The notes under the pieces: generated by a model
Database searches by the model: none
Told to the model about the DNA's origin: nothing
What the model saw: only the letters and a program-made list of their open reading frames with translations
Shown: piece by piece, positions 26,477 through 35,263 of the stretch
Numbering within the stretch: position 1 is the first letter of the stretch
Layout: each line of letters starts with the position of its first letter
NCBI GenBank assembly: GCA_965230535.1
Contig: OZ246009.1
Span: 558,001 to 622,000, forward strand
Source: JAUILH01 sp965230535
GTDB lineage: Bacteria; Bacteroidota; Bacteroidia; Flavobacteriales_D; JAUILH01
Reading direction: 5' to 3'
Length of the DNA stretch: 64,000 bases
Position numbers and translations under genes: made by a program

Positions 26477-26484
26477 CAAAATTA
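26477..26484 (-). promoter_or_regulatory. Bacteroidetes -7 box (TAATTTTG)
   Basis: Exact TAnnTTTG, 5 nt before the ATG at 26471; suggests leaderless transcription and favours the ATG over the GTG at 26474. Confidence 0.45.
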
Positions 26485-26605
26485 TAGCATTCTTGCTTTC
26501 AATTCACTAAAATTTAGAATAATTCTAATTAAGATTTACTGACAAATACATGACAATACAGATTTGCCCCTTTAGCACCTTTGTATAAAGGCAAAAGCTT
26601 AAGTA

Positions 26606-27814
26606 TTGAAAGCATTTAAGGTAGTAGCAATTACGCATAAGAAAGCTGGTTTAGAGGCCGTTGGCGCATTTCATTTGGATGATGAAAAAAGTGCTGATTT
26701 TCTGAAAGGTCTTAAAGAAGCCATGAATTGGGATGAGTTGATGTATTTGTCTACGTGTAATCGTGCCGAATTTTATGTGGTATCTCAGAATCCTATCCAA
26801 ACCCAGGATTTGCTTAATTACTTTGATCAGGGAGCCCTTCCGGAAGAAAAATTGGAAATTCACACACACGAAAATGCAGTTGATCATCTTTTTAGAGTAG
26901 CATCTTCATTGGATTCAATGGTTGTTGGAGAAAGGGAGATCATTACACAAGTGAGATCGGCCTTTGAAAAGTGCAGAGATTGGGGGTTAACTGGTGACAA
27001 TCTGCGTTTGGCAATTCGCAAAACAATTGAGCACGCCAAAAGAATTTTTACTGAGACGGCCATAGCCAACCATCCTGTATCTGTAGTGTCTCTTGCCTTT
27101 AAACAATTCATGAAGTCGGAATTTCCAAAGGATTCAAAGATTGTAATGATCGGATCCGGACAAACGAACCGTTCTATGGCTCGTTTCCTGACAAAAAATG
27201 GCTGGACCGATATTGACATCTATAACCGTACACTGAAGAACGGTCAGAAATTAGCTGAAGAATTGAATCTAACAGCATACCCACTGTCTGAGCTCGACTC
27301 AAGAGACAAAGGATGTGATGTGATTTTCACTTGTACAGGTGCTGAGGGCACTGTTTTATCTCTGGACACTTTTAAGAAAATCACTCAGGATAATGCTCCA
27401 AAGTTAATTGTGGATTTGGCGATTCCGGAAGATACGGATGTGGCCATTACGGAATTGGCTAACGTAGAATACATTTCTGTAAAAGAACTGAAACCAATTG
27501 CAGAAAGGAATTTAAAGCAAAGAGAAGGGGAATTGGTATTGTGTGAGCACATTTTAGGTGAGAGCATGGTGGAATTTGAAGTGATGCTACACGAACGAAA
27601 AGTGGAGCGAGCCATGAAAGCAGTTCCTGAAAAAGTAAAAGAAATTAAAGCCAAGGCCATCGAAAAAGTATTTCATGAGGACATTTCCGGTTTAGATGAA
27701 AACTCGAAAGAAGTATTGGAAAAAGTGATGAATTATCTTGAAAAGAAGTACATCAGTGTTCCTATGAAATTGGCAAAAGAAATTATTCTGGATAAACGCT
27801 ATGAGGAAAGGTAA
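26606..27814 (+). CDS. hemA: Glutamyl-tRNA reductase
   Basis: 402 aa, TTG start at 26606 (no ATG fits the conserved N-terminus KAFKVVAITHKKAGL). Catalytic Cys C51 in YLSTCNRAEFY; substrate/NADPH regions include SVVSLAFKQF, IVMIGSGQTNRSMARFLTKNG and the C-terminal dimerisation helices. Reduces Glu-tRNA(Glu) to glutamate-1-semialdehyde, first step of C5 haem synthesis. Overlaps hemC by 14 nt, and hemD follows. The promoter is not clear; the best candidate (CACCTTTG near 26577) lacks the TA. Confidence 0.96.
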   Translation: MKAFKVVAITHKKAGLEAVGAFHLDDEKSADFLKGLKEAMNWDELMYLSTCNRAEFYVVSQNPIQTQDLLNYFDQGALPEEKLEIHTHENAVDHLFRVASSLDSMVVGEREIITQVRSAFEKCRDWGLTGDNLRLAIRKTIEHAKRIFTETAIANHPVSVVSLAFKQFMKSEFPKDSKIVMIGSGQTNRSMARFLTKNGWTDIDIYNRTLKNGQKLAEELNLTAYPLSELDSRDKGCDVIFTCTGAEGTVLSLDTFKKITQDNAPKLIVDLAIPEDTDVAITELANVEYISVKELKPIAERNLKQREGELVLCEHILGESMVEFEVMLHERKVERAMKAVPEKVKEIKAKAIEKVFHEDISGLDENSKEVLEKVMNYLEKKYISVPMKLAKEIILDKRYEER

Positions 27815-28706
27815 GGAACTCATTATTGGGTCAAGAGGATCGGAATTGGCCCTGTGGCAAGCAAATCATGTAAAAGATCAATTGGAAAACCTGGGATATC
27901 AGGTGAGCATTCAGATTATTAAAACCAAGGGAGACAAGATCCAGAATTTGAGTTTTGATAAGATTGAAGGAAAGGGCTTTTTTACCAAAGAACTGGAAGA
28001 TGCACTTTTATCAGGTTCGGTAGATTTGGCAGTTCATTCACTAAAAGATTTGGAAACCACACAGCCGGAAGGTTTGGAGCTGGCCGCCGTCTCCAAAAGA
28101 AACAGTCCGCATGACGTGCTACTCATTAAGTCCCAAAGCTACTCTGAAAACGGAACCTGGAATTTGCCTGAAAATGCTGTTGTGGGAACTTCTTCCTGTC
28201 GCCGACAAGCTTGGTTAAAACAGCACATTCCGGGAGTTAATTTGGTTGACCTGAGAGGCAATGTGCCAACCAGAATCCAAAAGTTGAAGGATGGTGACAT
28301 GGATGCCATTGTTTTGGCTGAAGCCGGGATCAACAGAATTAGTCCGGACATCTCCGGCTTGCACAAATTTGTATTGCCTTTGGATGAATTTGTACCCGCA
28401 CCGGCGCAAGGTGTGTTAGGACTGCAAATTCGCTCTAACGACGAAAGATTACAAGAAGCCATAGCGCCTTTGAATGATCCTCAGGTGAAGCAAGAAATTA
28501 GTGTGGAAAGAGGAATTTTAAACGGAATTGGTGGCGGATGTCATGTGCCATTGGGGGCTTTCTGCCGATCCGTAGAACAAGACTTGCTTCAGGTTACTGT
28601 GGCTTACGAAGGAGAAGAAGGTTACGAAAAACACACCCATGAAGGCAATGAGGTGTCCACTTTAATCACAAAATCTCTGGCGTCATTAAGTCGCGTATCT
28701 TCATAA
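27801..28706 (+). CDS. hemC: Hydroxymethylbilane synthase (porphobilinogen deaminase)
   Basis: 301 aa. Polymerises four porphobilinogen units. Visible signatures: IGSRGSELALWQANHV, AVHSLKDLET, GTSSCRRQAWL, VPAPAQGVLGLQIR and the dipyrromethane-anchoring Cys in NGIGGGCHVPLGA. Starts inside hemA (14-nt overlap) and overlaps the inferred hemD start by 22 nt, so the three genes are tightly coupled. Confidence 0.97.
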   Translation: MRKGKELIIGSRGSELALWQANHVKDQLENLGYQVSIQIIKTKGDKIQNLSFDKIEGKGFFTKELEDALLSGSVDLAVHSLKDLETTQPEGLELAAVSKRNSPHDVLLIKSQSYSENGTWNLPENAVVGTSSCRRQAWLKQHIPGVNLVDLRGNVPTRIQKLKDGDMDAIVLAEAGINRISPDISGLHKFVLPLDEFVPAPAQGVLGLQIRSNDERLQEAIAPLNDPQVKQEISVERGILNGIGGGCHVPLGAFCRSVEQDLLQVTVAYEGEEGYEKHTHEGNEVSTLITKSLASLSRVSS

Positions 28707-29344
28707 GCAGATCTCTGGATCAAACGGAGAAAACCACACTCCAAAACAAGGGCTTTGAAGTCTTTGACCAATCGTTAATTGAGAAAATTGCTTTAAACCC
28801 TTCAACAGATCATTTAGCTAAACCCGATTGGGTTTTCTTCTCCAGCAAATTTGGTGTTGAGAGTTTTTTTGAGCAATCTGTCTCAATTGAAGAAGTTAAA
28901 TGGGCCACCATTGGAGAGATCACCGCGAGTATGCTTAGAACGTACATTTCGGATTCCGTTCAATTTATTGGGGATTCGAATGATACCGCTGAAATTGCTC
29001 AGCTTTTCAAAGAAAAATGTTCAGGACAAACAGTTTGGTTTCCCGGTTCTCTGAAAAGTAAACGAATCATTCAACAACACATTGAGGATGCCTGTAAGGT
29101 GATTGATTTGCCATTATATGATACGGTAAAACGATTGGCAAAGGTGACAATATCTGATATTTACATTTTCACAAGTCCATTAAACGTTGATTCATTTTTT
29201 GATGAGAACACCATAAACTCTGAGGCCGAAATATGGGCAATTGGCAAAACAACGGAGATGGCACTAAAGGCATATACAGATCTTACTGTTCGTCTACCAC
29301 AAAGAAGTTCCGTTAAGGAGATTTTGGAGACGATTTGCGATTAA
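28685..29344 (+). CDS. hemD: Uroporphyrinogen-III synthase with non-standard start (ATT)
   Basis: The first ATG in frame is 28931, which would delete about 80 conserved residues. The frame is open back to a stop at 28649-28651 with no ATG, GTG or TTG. The conserved beginning KSRIFISRSLDQTE and PDWVFFSSKFGVESFF points to an ATT at 28685 as initiator (219 aa, normal HemD size), overlapping hemC by 22 nt. Cyclises hydroxymethylbilane with inversion of ring D. Its stop TAA overlaps the stop of convergent ispD (shared TTAA at 29341-29344). Identity is supported by position and pattern; the start codon is inference. Confidence 0.85.
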   Translation: MKSRIFISRSLDQTEKTTLQNKGFEVFDQSLIEKIALNPSTDHLAKPDWVFFSSKFGVESFFEQSVSIEEVKWATIGEITASMLRTYISDSVQFIGDSNDTAEIAQLFKEKCSGQTVWFPGSLKSKRIIQQHIEDACKVIDLPLYDTVKRLAKVTISDIYIFTSPLNVDSFFDENTINSEAEIWAIGKTTEMALKAYTDLTVRLPQRSSVKEILETICD

Positions 29345-30003
29345 GCCAAATACAAATCCGCTATCCTCAAATCTTCAGGTCTGGTTAGCTTAATATTTTC
29401 AGAATTACCTTCCACCAAAGATACCTGCACACCCATGTTTTCTACCACGGAAGCATCATCAGTATAAGTTTCAATGTAATCCTGACGATAAGCTTCAAAC
29501 AAAATTTCTCCCTGAAAGCATTGAGGCGTTTGAACCAATTTAAATTGTGACCTGTCAACGTGCTTAGAGCTATTACCGTCTGACCATCTTACCGATTCGT
29601 TGATAGACAGACATGGAATCCCGCTTCCTGTTTTGGCAGCAGATTCAAACGACCTTTTGATGGTATCAATAGAAACGAATGGTCTGACGCCATCATGAAT
29701 CCCAATGACACTTTTTGGATCACAAAACTTAATCCCGTTTTTAATAGAATGAAAGCGCTCTTTACCACCAACAGCAATTTCATAATCTATGGTGTATCCC
29801 TTTTGTTCGCAAATGTCCTTCCAATGTTTAATTTGATCCATTGGGAGTACCACCACCATGAAAATGTCCGGGTTATAGGAACGGAATTTTTCAATCGTCC
29901 ACTGAAGGATCGGTTTGGCCTTCAATTCAATGAACTGTTTGGGCATTCCGGCTTGCATGCGCTTCCCGGAACCTCCTGCACTGATGACGATTGATTGTTT
30001 CAT
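29341..30003 (-). CDS. ispD: 2-C-methyl-D-erythritol 4-phosphate cytidylyltransferase
   Basis: 220 aa. CTP-binding N-terminus SAGGSGKRMQAGMPKQFIEL and active-site IHDGVRPFVS; also LVQTPQCFQ and TDDASVVE. Makes CDP-methylerythritol in the MEP isoprenoid pathway, whose first enzyme dxs is at 51547-53490 in this window. Convergent with hemD with a 4-nt overlap of stop codons. Downstream inverted-repeat element belongs to the other side (upstream of the start, 30023-30076). Confidence 0.96.
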   Translation of the reverse strand: MKQSIVISAGGSGKRMQAGMPKQFIELKAKPILQWTIEKFRSYNPDIFMVVVLPMDQIKHWKDICEQKGYTIDYEIAVGGKERFHSIKNGIKFCDPKSVIGIHDGVRPFVSIDTIKRSFESAAKTGSGIPCLSINESVRWSDGNSSKHVDRSQFKLVQTPQCFQGEILFEAYRQDYIETYTDDASVVENMGVQVSLVEGNSENIKLTRPEDLRIADLYLA

Positions 30004-30022
30004 GTTATTTCATTTCCGTTTA

Positions 30023-30076
30023 TGTTGCACAACGTTTAGTATAAGCGGCATTAAAACAGCCGCTTATACATTGTTA
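30023..30076. repeat. Long imperfect palindrome, attC-like or intergenic repeat element
   Basis: Perfect 11-bp arms GTATAAGCGGC (30039-30049) and GCCGCTTATAC (30059-30069) around a 9-nt loop, with shorter outer arms AAC/GTT and TGC/GCA (TGCACAAC near 30026-30033, GTTAGCA at 30073-30079). Architecture (imperfect dyad with AAC and GTT ends) recalls integron attC sites or palindromic intergenic repeats common in Bacteroidota. It sits between the stop of the T9SS gene at 30087 and the ispD start. No T-run, so not a simple terminator. Confidence 0.5.
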
Positions 30077-30086
30077 GCAAATCGTT

Positions 30087-31109
30087 TTATTGTTTTACCA
30101 ATCGAATCACAGCTCTTTGTTCTGCTGACTCTATAGTCAATAGATAAATACCTGCAGGCCCTACAATATTTAGATTCAAGATTTGGGAATTGTTATAGTC
30201 TGTAGTTTGAATTAGTTTTCCATTAATGTCGGTTAATTTGACTTTGATAGAATTAAAATTATCTCCAAGATCAACTGAGAAGTTGCCTGTGGTTGGATTA
30301 GGGTACATTAAAAGCTCATTTACAAAGCTATTTTCAATAATTCCAACAGTTGTAATAGCCACACAAGCAGATGTGTCTGTACATCCATTTTCAGTTATTT
30401 CCACGGCATAATTTCCATTTGCTGTTGCAGTGAATGATTGGCCAGTCTCAGATATTATTGGGGAGTTGTTATTATCACAATCCAACCATTGGTATGTCGC
30501 CCCTGAACTATTTGAAGAGATTGTCACTCCAGTAATAGATGTAGTTAAATCTGAAACACTATTGATAGTCAAATCAAGTGTAACCACAGAATCACAACCT
30601 GCTGCATTGGTAAGTGTATGCGTAGCTGTATTATTGGAAACAGTATAGGTGTTCCCATCTATCCAGGTGTGTGAATCACATGTAGTAATTGCATCAGTAG
30701 AGAATGTTGGGCTGCAAGCAGGACAAATCATGCATGTGCCAAAGCATATTGGATCTAAAGTCGTATCGGAAGCAACAGTAAGGGCTCTATTTCCATTTAC
30801 TTGACAGGCTCCAGGAACGCTTTCATCAGTACCCCAGGCTACACCATTGAGATATTTAAACTCATAGCTACCCGCAGGTATTTGCACTGTTATCGAATAA
30901 ACAGAATCTTGATTTGGGTCTGTTAATAAGGTAGAGCCTGGTGACCAATCTGAAGGATAGCCTGCGGCAGACTGAAAATTTCCAGCGATAGAAATACTGG
31001 AAGCTATTGAAGCTTCATTGCTCATATTAACTTGAAAAGTTACATTATGGGTTTGACATAATATATTCTGAGTAAACAATGATAGCATTGAGATTATTAT
31101 ATATTTCAT
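30087..31109 (-). CDS. Secreted CBM-like protein with T9SS type A sorting domain
   Basis: 340 aa from ATG 31109 (MKYIIISMLSLFTQNILCQ); the longest-ORF start at 31151 adds fourteen residues before the signal. Residues ~20-120 resemble a starch-binding / E-set CBM (VTFQVNMSNE, IAGNFQSAAGYPSDWSPGS, AGSYEFKYLNGVAWGTDESVPG). Middle: Cys-rich Ig-like segments (CDSHTWIDGNTYTVSNNTATHTLTN type). C-terminal ~75 residues are the type A sorting signal (MYPNPTTGNFSVDLG ... GIYLLTIESAEQRAVIRLVKQ). Probably an extracellular polysaccharide-associated protein; binding specificity is not readable. Confidence 0.87.
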   Translation of the reverse strand: MKYIIISMLSLFTQNILCQTHNVTFQVNMSNEASIASSISIAGNFQSAAGYPSDWSPGSTLLTDPNQDSVYSITVQIPAGSYEFKYLNGVAWGTDESVPGACQVNGNRALTVASDTTLDPICFGTCMICPACSPTFSTDAITTCDSHTWIDGNTYTVSNNTATHTLTNAAGCDSVVTLDLTINSVSDLTTSITGVTISSNSSGATYQWLDCDNNNSPIISETGQSFTATANGNYAVEITENGCTDTSACVAITTVGIIENSFVNELLMYPNPTTGNFSVDLGDNFNSIKVKLTDINGKLIQTTDYNNSQILNLNIVGPAGIYLLTIESAEQRAVIRLVKQ

Positions 31110-31147
31110 GATTATATTTTTTAATGTTTGCCAACTGGTTATAAACA

Positions 31148-31168
31148 GCATAAATATAGCGTTTATGC
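31148..31168. repeat. Short inverted repeat upstream of the T9SS gene
   Basis: GCATAAA (31148-31154) and TTTATGC (31162-31168) with a 7-nt loop, 40 bp upstream of the ATG at 31109. Could be operator or remnant of a palindromic repeat; nothing firm. Confidence 0.3.
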
Positions 31169-31216
31169 CGACTTTACACAGCGGATAAAAGAAGGCTGGA
31201 ATGCTGTTTAAAATAA

Positions 31217-31250
31217 AAAATCCCTGAAACTCTGAAGTAACAGGGATTTT
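31217..31250 (-). terminator. Rho-independent terminator of queA
   Basis: AAAATCCCTG (31217-31226) pairs perfectly with CAGGGATTTT (31241-31250); on the minus strand it is followed by a T-run. Lies 19 bp after the queA stop. Confidence 0.85.
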
Positions 31251-31268
31251 ATAAAATCGTTACGCTAA

Positions 31269-32318
31269 TTAAATGATTAACATGGCATCTCCGTAAGAGA
31301 AGAACTTGTATTTCTCTTTAATTGCTGTTTGGTAAGCTTCCATCATGAAATCATGTCCTGCAAAAGCAGAAATCATCATCAACAATGTAGATTCCGGAGT
31401 GTGGAAGTTTGTAATCATTGAGTTTGCAATGCTGAATTCATACGGAGGGAAGATGAATTTATTAGTCCATCCCTGGAAAGGCTTCAGTCTGCCATCTGTT
31501 GAAACAGAAGTTTCAATAGCTCTCATAGAAGTTGTTCCAACTGCACATACACGTTTTTTAGTGTCAAGTGCCTTGTTCACCATATCTGCAGTAGCCTGTG
31601 TAATGAAAGACTGCTCAGAATCCATTTTGTGTTTTGTCAAATCCTCAACTTCAACTGGTCTGAAAGTTCCCAAACCAACGTGTAGAGTCACCTCACCAAA
31701 ATCAATCCCTTTTAATTCCAAACGCTTCAACAATTGCTTACTGAAGTGTAAACCAGCAGTTGGAGCAGCTACAGCACCTTCTTCCTTGGCATAAACTGTC
31801 TGATATCTTTCTTCATCTGCAGGAACAACATCTCTTCCAATGTATTTAGGAAGTGGCGTCTCACCCAATCGTGTGATGGTAGCTTTAAATTCTTCGTAAG
31901 GACCGTCGAACAAGAATCTCAAAGTTCTACCTCTTGAGGTGGTGTTATCAATAACCTCAGCTACCAAACTATCGTCTTCACCAAAGTATAATTTGTTTCC
32001 AATTCTAATTTTTCTTGCAGGATCAACCAAAACATCCCATAATAGGCTCTCTCTGTTTAATTCTCTTAACAGGAAAACCTCAATACGAGCACCTGTTTTC
32101 TCCTTATTACCATACATTCTGGCAGGGAAAACTTTGGTGTTATTCATGACCATCACATCTCCATCGTCAAAATAATCCAGGATGTCTTTAAACGTCTTGT
32201 GTTCGATGGTTTGTTCGGCTCTGTTCAAGACCATTAATCTTGACTCATCTCTGTTCTCAGCAGGATGTTCAGCTACCAATTCTTTTGGAAGGTCAAATTT
32301 AAATTGTGATAATTTCAT
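31269..32318 (-). CDS. queA: tRNA preQ1(34) S-adenosylmethionine ribosyltransferase-isomerase
   Basis: 349 aa. Family motifs: QFKFDLPKELVAEHPAENRDESRLMVL at the start, VMVMNNTKVFPARM, PTAGLHFS, LHVGLGTFRPVEVED, and NFHTPESTLLMMISAF near the end. Transfers the ribosyl part of SAM to preQ1 in tRNA during queuosine synthesis. Same strand as truB upstream but separated by 161 bp. Confidence 0.96.
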   Translation of the reverse strand: MKLSQFKFDLPKELVAEHPAENRDESRLMVLNRAEQTIEHKTFKDILDYFDDGDVMVMNNTKVFPARMYGNKEKTGARIEVFLLRELNRESLLWDVLVDPARKIRIGNKLYFGEDDSLVAEVIDNTTSRGRTLRFLFDGPYEEFKATITRLGETPLPKYIGRDVVPADEERYQTVYAKEEGAVAAPTAGLHFSKQLLKRLELKGIDFGEVTLHVGLGTFRPVEVEDLTKHKMDSEQSFITQATADMVNKALDTKKRVCAVGTTSMRAIETSVSTDGRLKPFQGWTNKFIFPPYEFSIANSMITNFHTPESTLLMMISAFAGHDFMMEAYQTAIKEKYKFFSYGDAMLII

Positions 32319-32347
32319 AATATTAACGCGCGTTTAACGGGGTGCAA

Positions 32348-32361
32348 CTCTTGCGCAAGAG
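32348..32361. other. Perfect 14-bp palindrome
   Basis: CTCTTGCGCAAGAG, between truB and queA, 30 bp upstream of the queA ATG. Possible operator; no family consensus recognised. Confidence 0.3.
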
Positions 32362-32479
32362 CTAAATACTACCCAATTTCCTTTCAAACATCCGCTAATC
32401 AAGGGTTTTAGTGTGTTTTTTTACTGTGCCTTGCTTCAGCGGAGGCGCAAATGTAGGTAATTTAAGTGAAAAAAGAAAC

Positions 32480-33178
32480 CTAACTATTTTGTATGATTTC
32501 GATCCATTTATCAAGCGTGAAAGCATCTTCAATTTTAAACTGTCCGGAAGCTTCCCGGCGTAATGCGCTTAGGTGAGCACCAGAGTTTAATGCTTTGCCA
32601 AAATCGTGAGCCAAAGACCGAATATATGTGCCTTTTGTACAATGAACTTTAAAGTCGATTAAAGGGAAACGACTGGTGTCCAAATCGAATTGTTCAATGT
32701 GAACTTTTCGGGCTTTTAATTTGACTTCTTTTCCAGCTCTGGCCGATTCATACGCTCGTTTACCATCCACTTTCTTGGCGGAAAATATTGGCGGCATTTG
32801 ATCGAAACTTCCCAGGAATTGTTGTCTGGCCGACTCTATTAAGATTTCATCAACATGCGTTGTATCAAACTCCTCATCAATTTCGGTTTCGAGATCATAA
32901 GAAGGTGTGGTGCTGCCAACTGTTATGGTGCCAGTATAGACCTTATCGGCACTTAAAAAACCTTCGATTTCCTTGGTTTTTTTGCCCGTACATAAAACCA
33001 ATAGTCCGGTGGCCAGAGGGTCCAGAGTACCTGCATGCCCAACTTTAATTTTTTTGAGTCCAAGTTTGTGTTTGATCTCCCATCGGAGTTTGTTTACAAC
33101 TTGAAATGAGGTCCAGTTTAGTGGCTTGTCAACCAACAATACTTCTCCGCTAACGAAATCAAAAGACCTGTCTTCCAT
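32480..33178 (-). CDS. truB: tRNA pseudouridine(55) synthase
   Basis: 232 aa from ATG 33178 (MEDRSFDFVSGEVLLVDKP), one base after the uppP stop; a TTG at 33187 is the alternative. Catalytic Asp in VGHAGTLDPLATGLL; also DKPLNWTSFQVVNKLR and CTKGTYIRSLAHDFG. Modifies U55 of the T-loop. Last gene of the ftsX-DUF3098-uppP-truB cluster. Confidence 0.96.
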   Translation of the reverse strand: MEDRSFDFVSGEVLLVDKPLNWTSFQVVNKLRWEIKHKLGLKKIKVGHAGTLDPLATGLLVLCTGKKTKEIEGFLSADKVYTGTITVGSTTPSYDLETEIDEEFDTTHVDEILIESARQQFLGSFDQMPPIFSAKKVDGKRAYESARAGKEVKLKARKVHIEQFDLDTSRFPLIDFKVHCTKGTYIRSLAHDFGKALNSGAHLSALRREASGQFKIEDAFTLDKWIEIIQNS

Positions 33179-33179
33179 T

Positions 33180-33974
33180 TTAAGCAAGGCTGTAAATCAG
33201 GGCGATTAGGCCAATGGCGAAACAATAAATAGCGAAATAGGACAATTTGGATTTTCTAACCAGCTTGATCATCCAGTTACAGGCAAATAATCCTGCTACA
33301 AATGCTGCAATAAATCCGGCAATCAATGGCAGTGGCTCTACGTCTGTTTCTGCGGAAGGATTGTAATCCATAATGTCTTTAGCCATGGCGCCAAATATTA
33401 GCGGCAGTACCATTAGGAAAGAGAAACGGGCCATGGTATTTCTGTTCACGCCAAGAATCAATCCGGTTGCGATGGTTGATCCTGAACGAGAAATACCTGG
33501 CAGAATGGCTATGGCCTGTGCAATACCAATAACTGCAGATTTCCAGAAATTAACAATGCCTCTTTTGGGTTTTAGATAGGAAGTGATGAGAAGCAAAACT
33601 CCTGTAACCAGAAGCATGGAGCCAACCAATGTAAGATTGCCTGCAAACAACTTATCGATTTCATCTTCTAAGAATAGACCAACGAAAACAGCAGGAATCA
33701 TGGAAATGATGATGAAGAGCATCAGATTGGTTGAATCTGTCCACCTGAAAGTCAGTAAATCTCTTGAGATGGCTCTTAAATCATTTCTAAAAACAACAAT
33801 TGTACTGAGTGCCGTTGCGCCATGAACTACAATGGTAAACAACTTACTGTCGTCTGCATTAATGTCAAGACCCAACAGTTCCTTACCAATTTCAATATGG
33901 CCGCTGCTGCTAACCGGTAAAAATTCGGTTAAGCCTTGTAAAAGTCCCAGAAAGAGGGCTTCAAGAAAATTCAT
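33180..33974 (-). CDS. uppP: Undecaprenyl-diphosphatase (BacA/UppP)
   Basis: 264 aa polytopic membrane protein. Catalytic regions EFLPVSSSGH (with upstream GLLQGLTE) and PGISRSGSTIATG. Dephosphorylates undecaprenyl diphosphate to recycle the lipid carrier for peptidoglycan and O-antigen; confers bacitracin tolerance in homologues. Two bases after the DUF3098 stop. Confidence 0.96.
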   Translation of the reverse strand: MNFLEALFLGLLQGLTEFLPVSSSGHIEIGKELLGLDINADDSKLFTIVVHGATALSTIVVFRNDLRAISRDLLTFRWTDSTNLMLFIIISMIPAVFVGLFLEDEIDKLFAGNLTLVGSMLLVTGVLLLITSYLKPKRGIVNFWKSAVIGIAQAIAILPGISRSGSTIATGLILGVNRNTMARFSFLMVLPLIFGAMAKDIMDYNPSAETDVEPLPLIAGFIAAFVAGLFACNWMIKLVRKSKLSYFAIYCFAIGLIALIYSLA

Positions 33975-33976
33975 GT

Positions 33977-34240
33977 TTATGCCTGATCAGAGTCTGATGG
34001 AACTTCTGTCTGGTCTTCCGGGTTTTTCTTCATGATAGAGAAAATAACCACCACATAGCCACCAATGATCAACAGAGGTGCCAGGGTAATTCTCACATGA
34101 GAGAACAGCGCACCTTCATCAAACACATTGGGATCATCAGATGCACCACCTACCATCAAAATAAAGCCTAATAAAACGGCCGCTATTCCAATGAACATTA
34201 ACTTGTAGTTGCTTTTATTGAAGACGAATTTATCTGACAT
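33977..34240 (-). CDS. DUF3098 membrane protein
   Basis: 87 aa, two transmembrane helices (MFIGIAAVLLGFILMVGG and ITLAPLLIIGGYVVVIFSIM) with a loop GASDDPNVFDEGALFSHVR typical of DUF3098. Function unknown; invariably between ftsX and uppP in Bacteroidota, so a role in envelope/division is suspected. One base separates its ATG from the ftsX stop. Confidence 0.9.
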   Translation of the reverse strand: MSDKFVFNKSNYKLMFIGIAAVLLGFILMVGGASDDPNVFDEGALFSHVRITLAPLLIIGGYVVVIFSIMKKNPEDQTEVPSDSDQA

Positions 34241-34241
34241 C

Positions 34242-35135
34242 CTAGTATAAATTATCGGTTTTAATTCTGATATATTTTCTCAAGGCGAAGAAAGTGGAAA
34301 CAAACGAAATTCCAATTCCCAAAACCATCAAGATTCCAAAAATATAAAGAAAAAGCTTAGGTTCAATCAATTGAACGCTATTCAGGCTAATAATTTCAAA
34401 CTGAGCGAGTATGTATACAAAGCCAATCAACATACCAAGCGCTAAAAGCCCGGCAATTAAGCCCTGAATAATTGCATTTCTTAAATAAGGCCTTCTGATG
34501 TAGCCCGAACTGGCCCCGACCAGCGTCATTGTCTTTAAAGAGAAGCGATTGGAGTAAATAGCCAACCTGATGGTATTGTAAATTAAGGCCACTGCTATGA
34601 ATAAAAGCAGTCCGGTAATAATGATTACAAACAGAACCGGCTTGTTGAGGTTTTTTTCTAAAGCAGCTACCCGTTCTTTATTGTAGTGCACTTCTAACAC
34701 AACATCCGAGAAGTTGCTTTCAATAAAGTTTTGGTAATGATCCAGACTGTCAACCGATACGTAATCTGCTTTTACGGTTACAATAATCGAAGGCGGAATC
34801 ACATCTTCTTCAATGAATTCGGAAATGTCTTCAAAACCCTGTTCGTCGGTTTCCAGAATCTCAATTGCTTCCTGGGAAGAAACTTTATTGGCAGATTTTA
34901 CAAACGGGAGCTCCATGATGGCTTTCTCCAATCGAATTTTATCACCCTCTGAAGCCTGGTCGAACATGAATACTTCAACTTCAGTTGTTTCTCTCACCAT
35001 ATTCCTGAACTCGTTGGCTTGCAAGAGTGCCCAGCTTAGTAAACCGAATAACATCAGGACCAGTGTAAGGCCAATAACTGACGCAAAATAGGCCGTTCTG
35101 ACACTTCTTGAAACATATTTTGACGGATTACTCAT
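34242..35135 (-). CDS. ftsX: Cell-division ABC-like permease FtsX
   Basis: 297 aa. N-terminal TM (~20-40), periplasmic domain with EVEVFMFDQASEGDKIRLEKA and KSANKVSSQEAIEILE, then three C-terminal TMs (FVIIITGLLLFIAVALIYNTIRLAIYSNR; LIAGLLALGMLIGFVYIL; LYIFGILMVLGIGISFVSTFFAL). With FtsE (not here) it controls septal cell-wall hydrolases; the amidase at 23358-24272 is a candidate target. First gene of the operon. Confidence 0.95.
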   Translation of the reverse strand: MSNPSKYVSRSVRTAYFASVIGLTLVLMLFGLLSWALLQANEFRNMVRETTEVEVFMFDQASEGDKIRLEKAIMELPFVKSANKVSSQEAIEILETDEQGFEDISEFIEEDVIPPSIIVTVKADYVSVDSLDHYQNFIESNFSDVVLEVHYNKERVAALEKNLNKPVLFVIIITGLLLFIAVALIYNTIRLAIYSNRFSLKTMTLVGASSGYIRRPYLRNAIIQGLIAGLLALGMLIGFVYILAQFEIISLNSVQLIEPKLFLYIFGILMVLGIGISFVSTFFALRKYIRIKTDNLY

Positions 35136-35263
35136 AATCTGGAGTGTAAATTACGTGACTAGCTGGCATATATTTTAGTTGAAGCGTTAAGGTTTGTTAA
35201 CAAAGCCCTATTAATTAGTAAAGGCATAGTCTTAGAATTCGATTGCTTTATGATTGAACAGTT

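Noticed and set aside
26560..26605. TAnnTTTG promoter for hemA
   Set aside because: Closest match is CACCTTTG, which lacks the TA; not listed as a feature.
28649..28931. Frameshift between hemC and hemD
   Set aside because: Both frames are intact through the overlap and conserved residues are continuous in the hemD frame; only the start codon is unusual.
30023..30029. TGTTGCA upstream of ispD as a third HTCS operator
   Set aside because: No second half-site at the 21-bp spacing; it belongs to the outer arm of the palindromic element.
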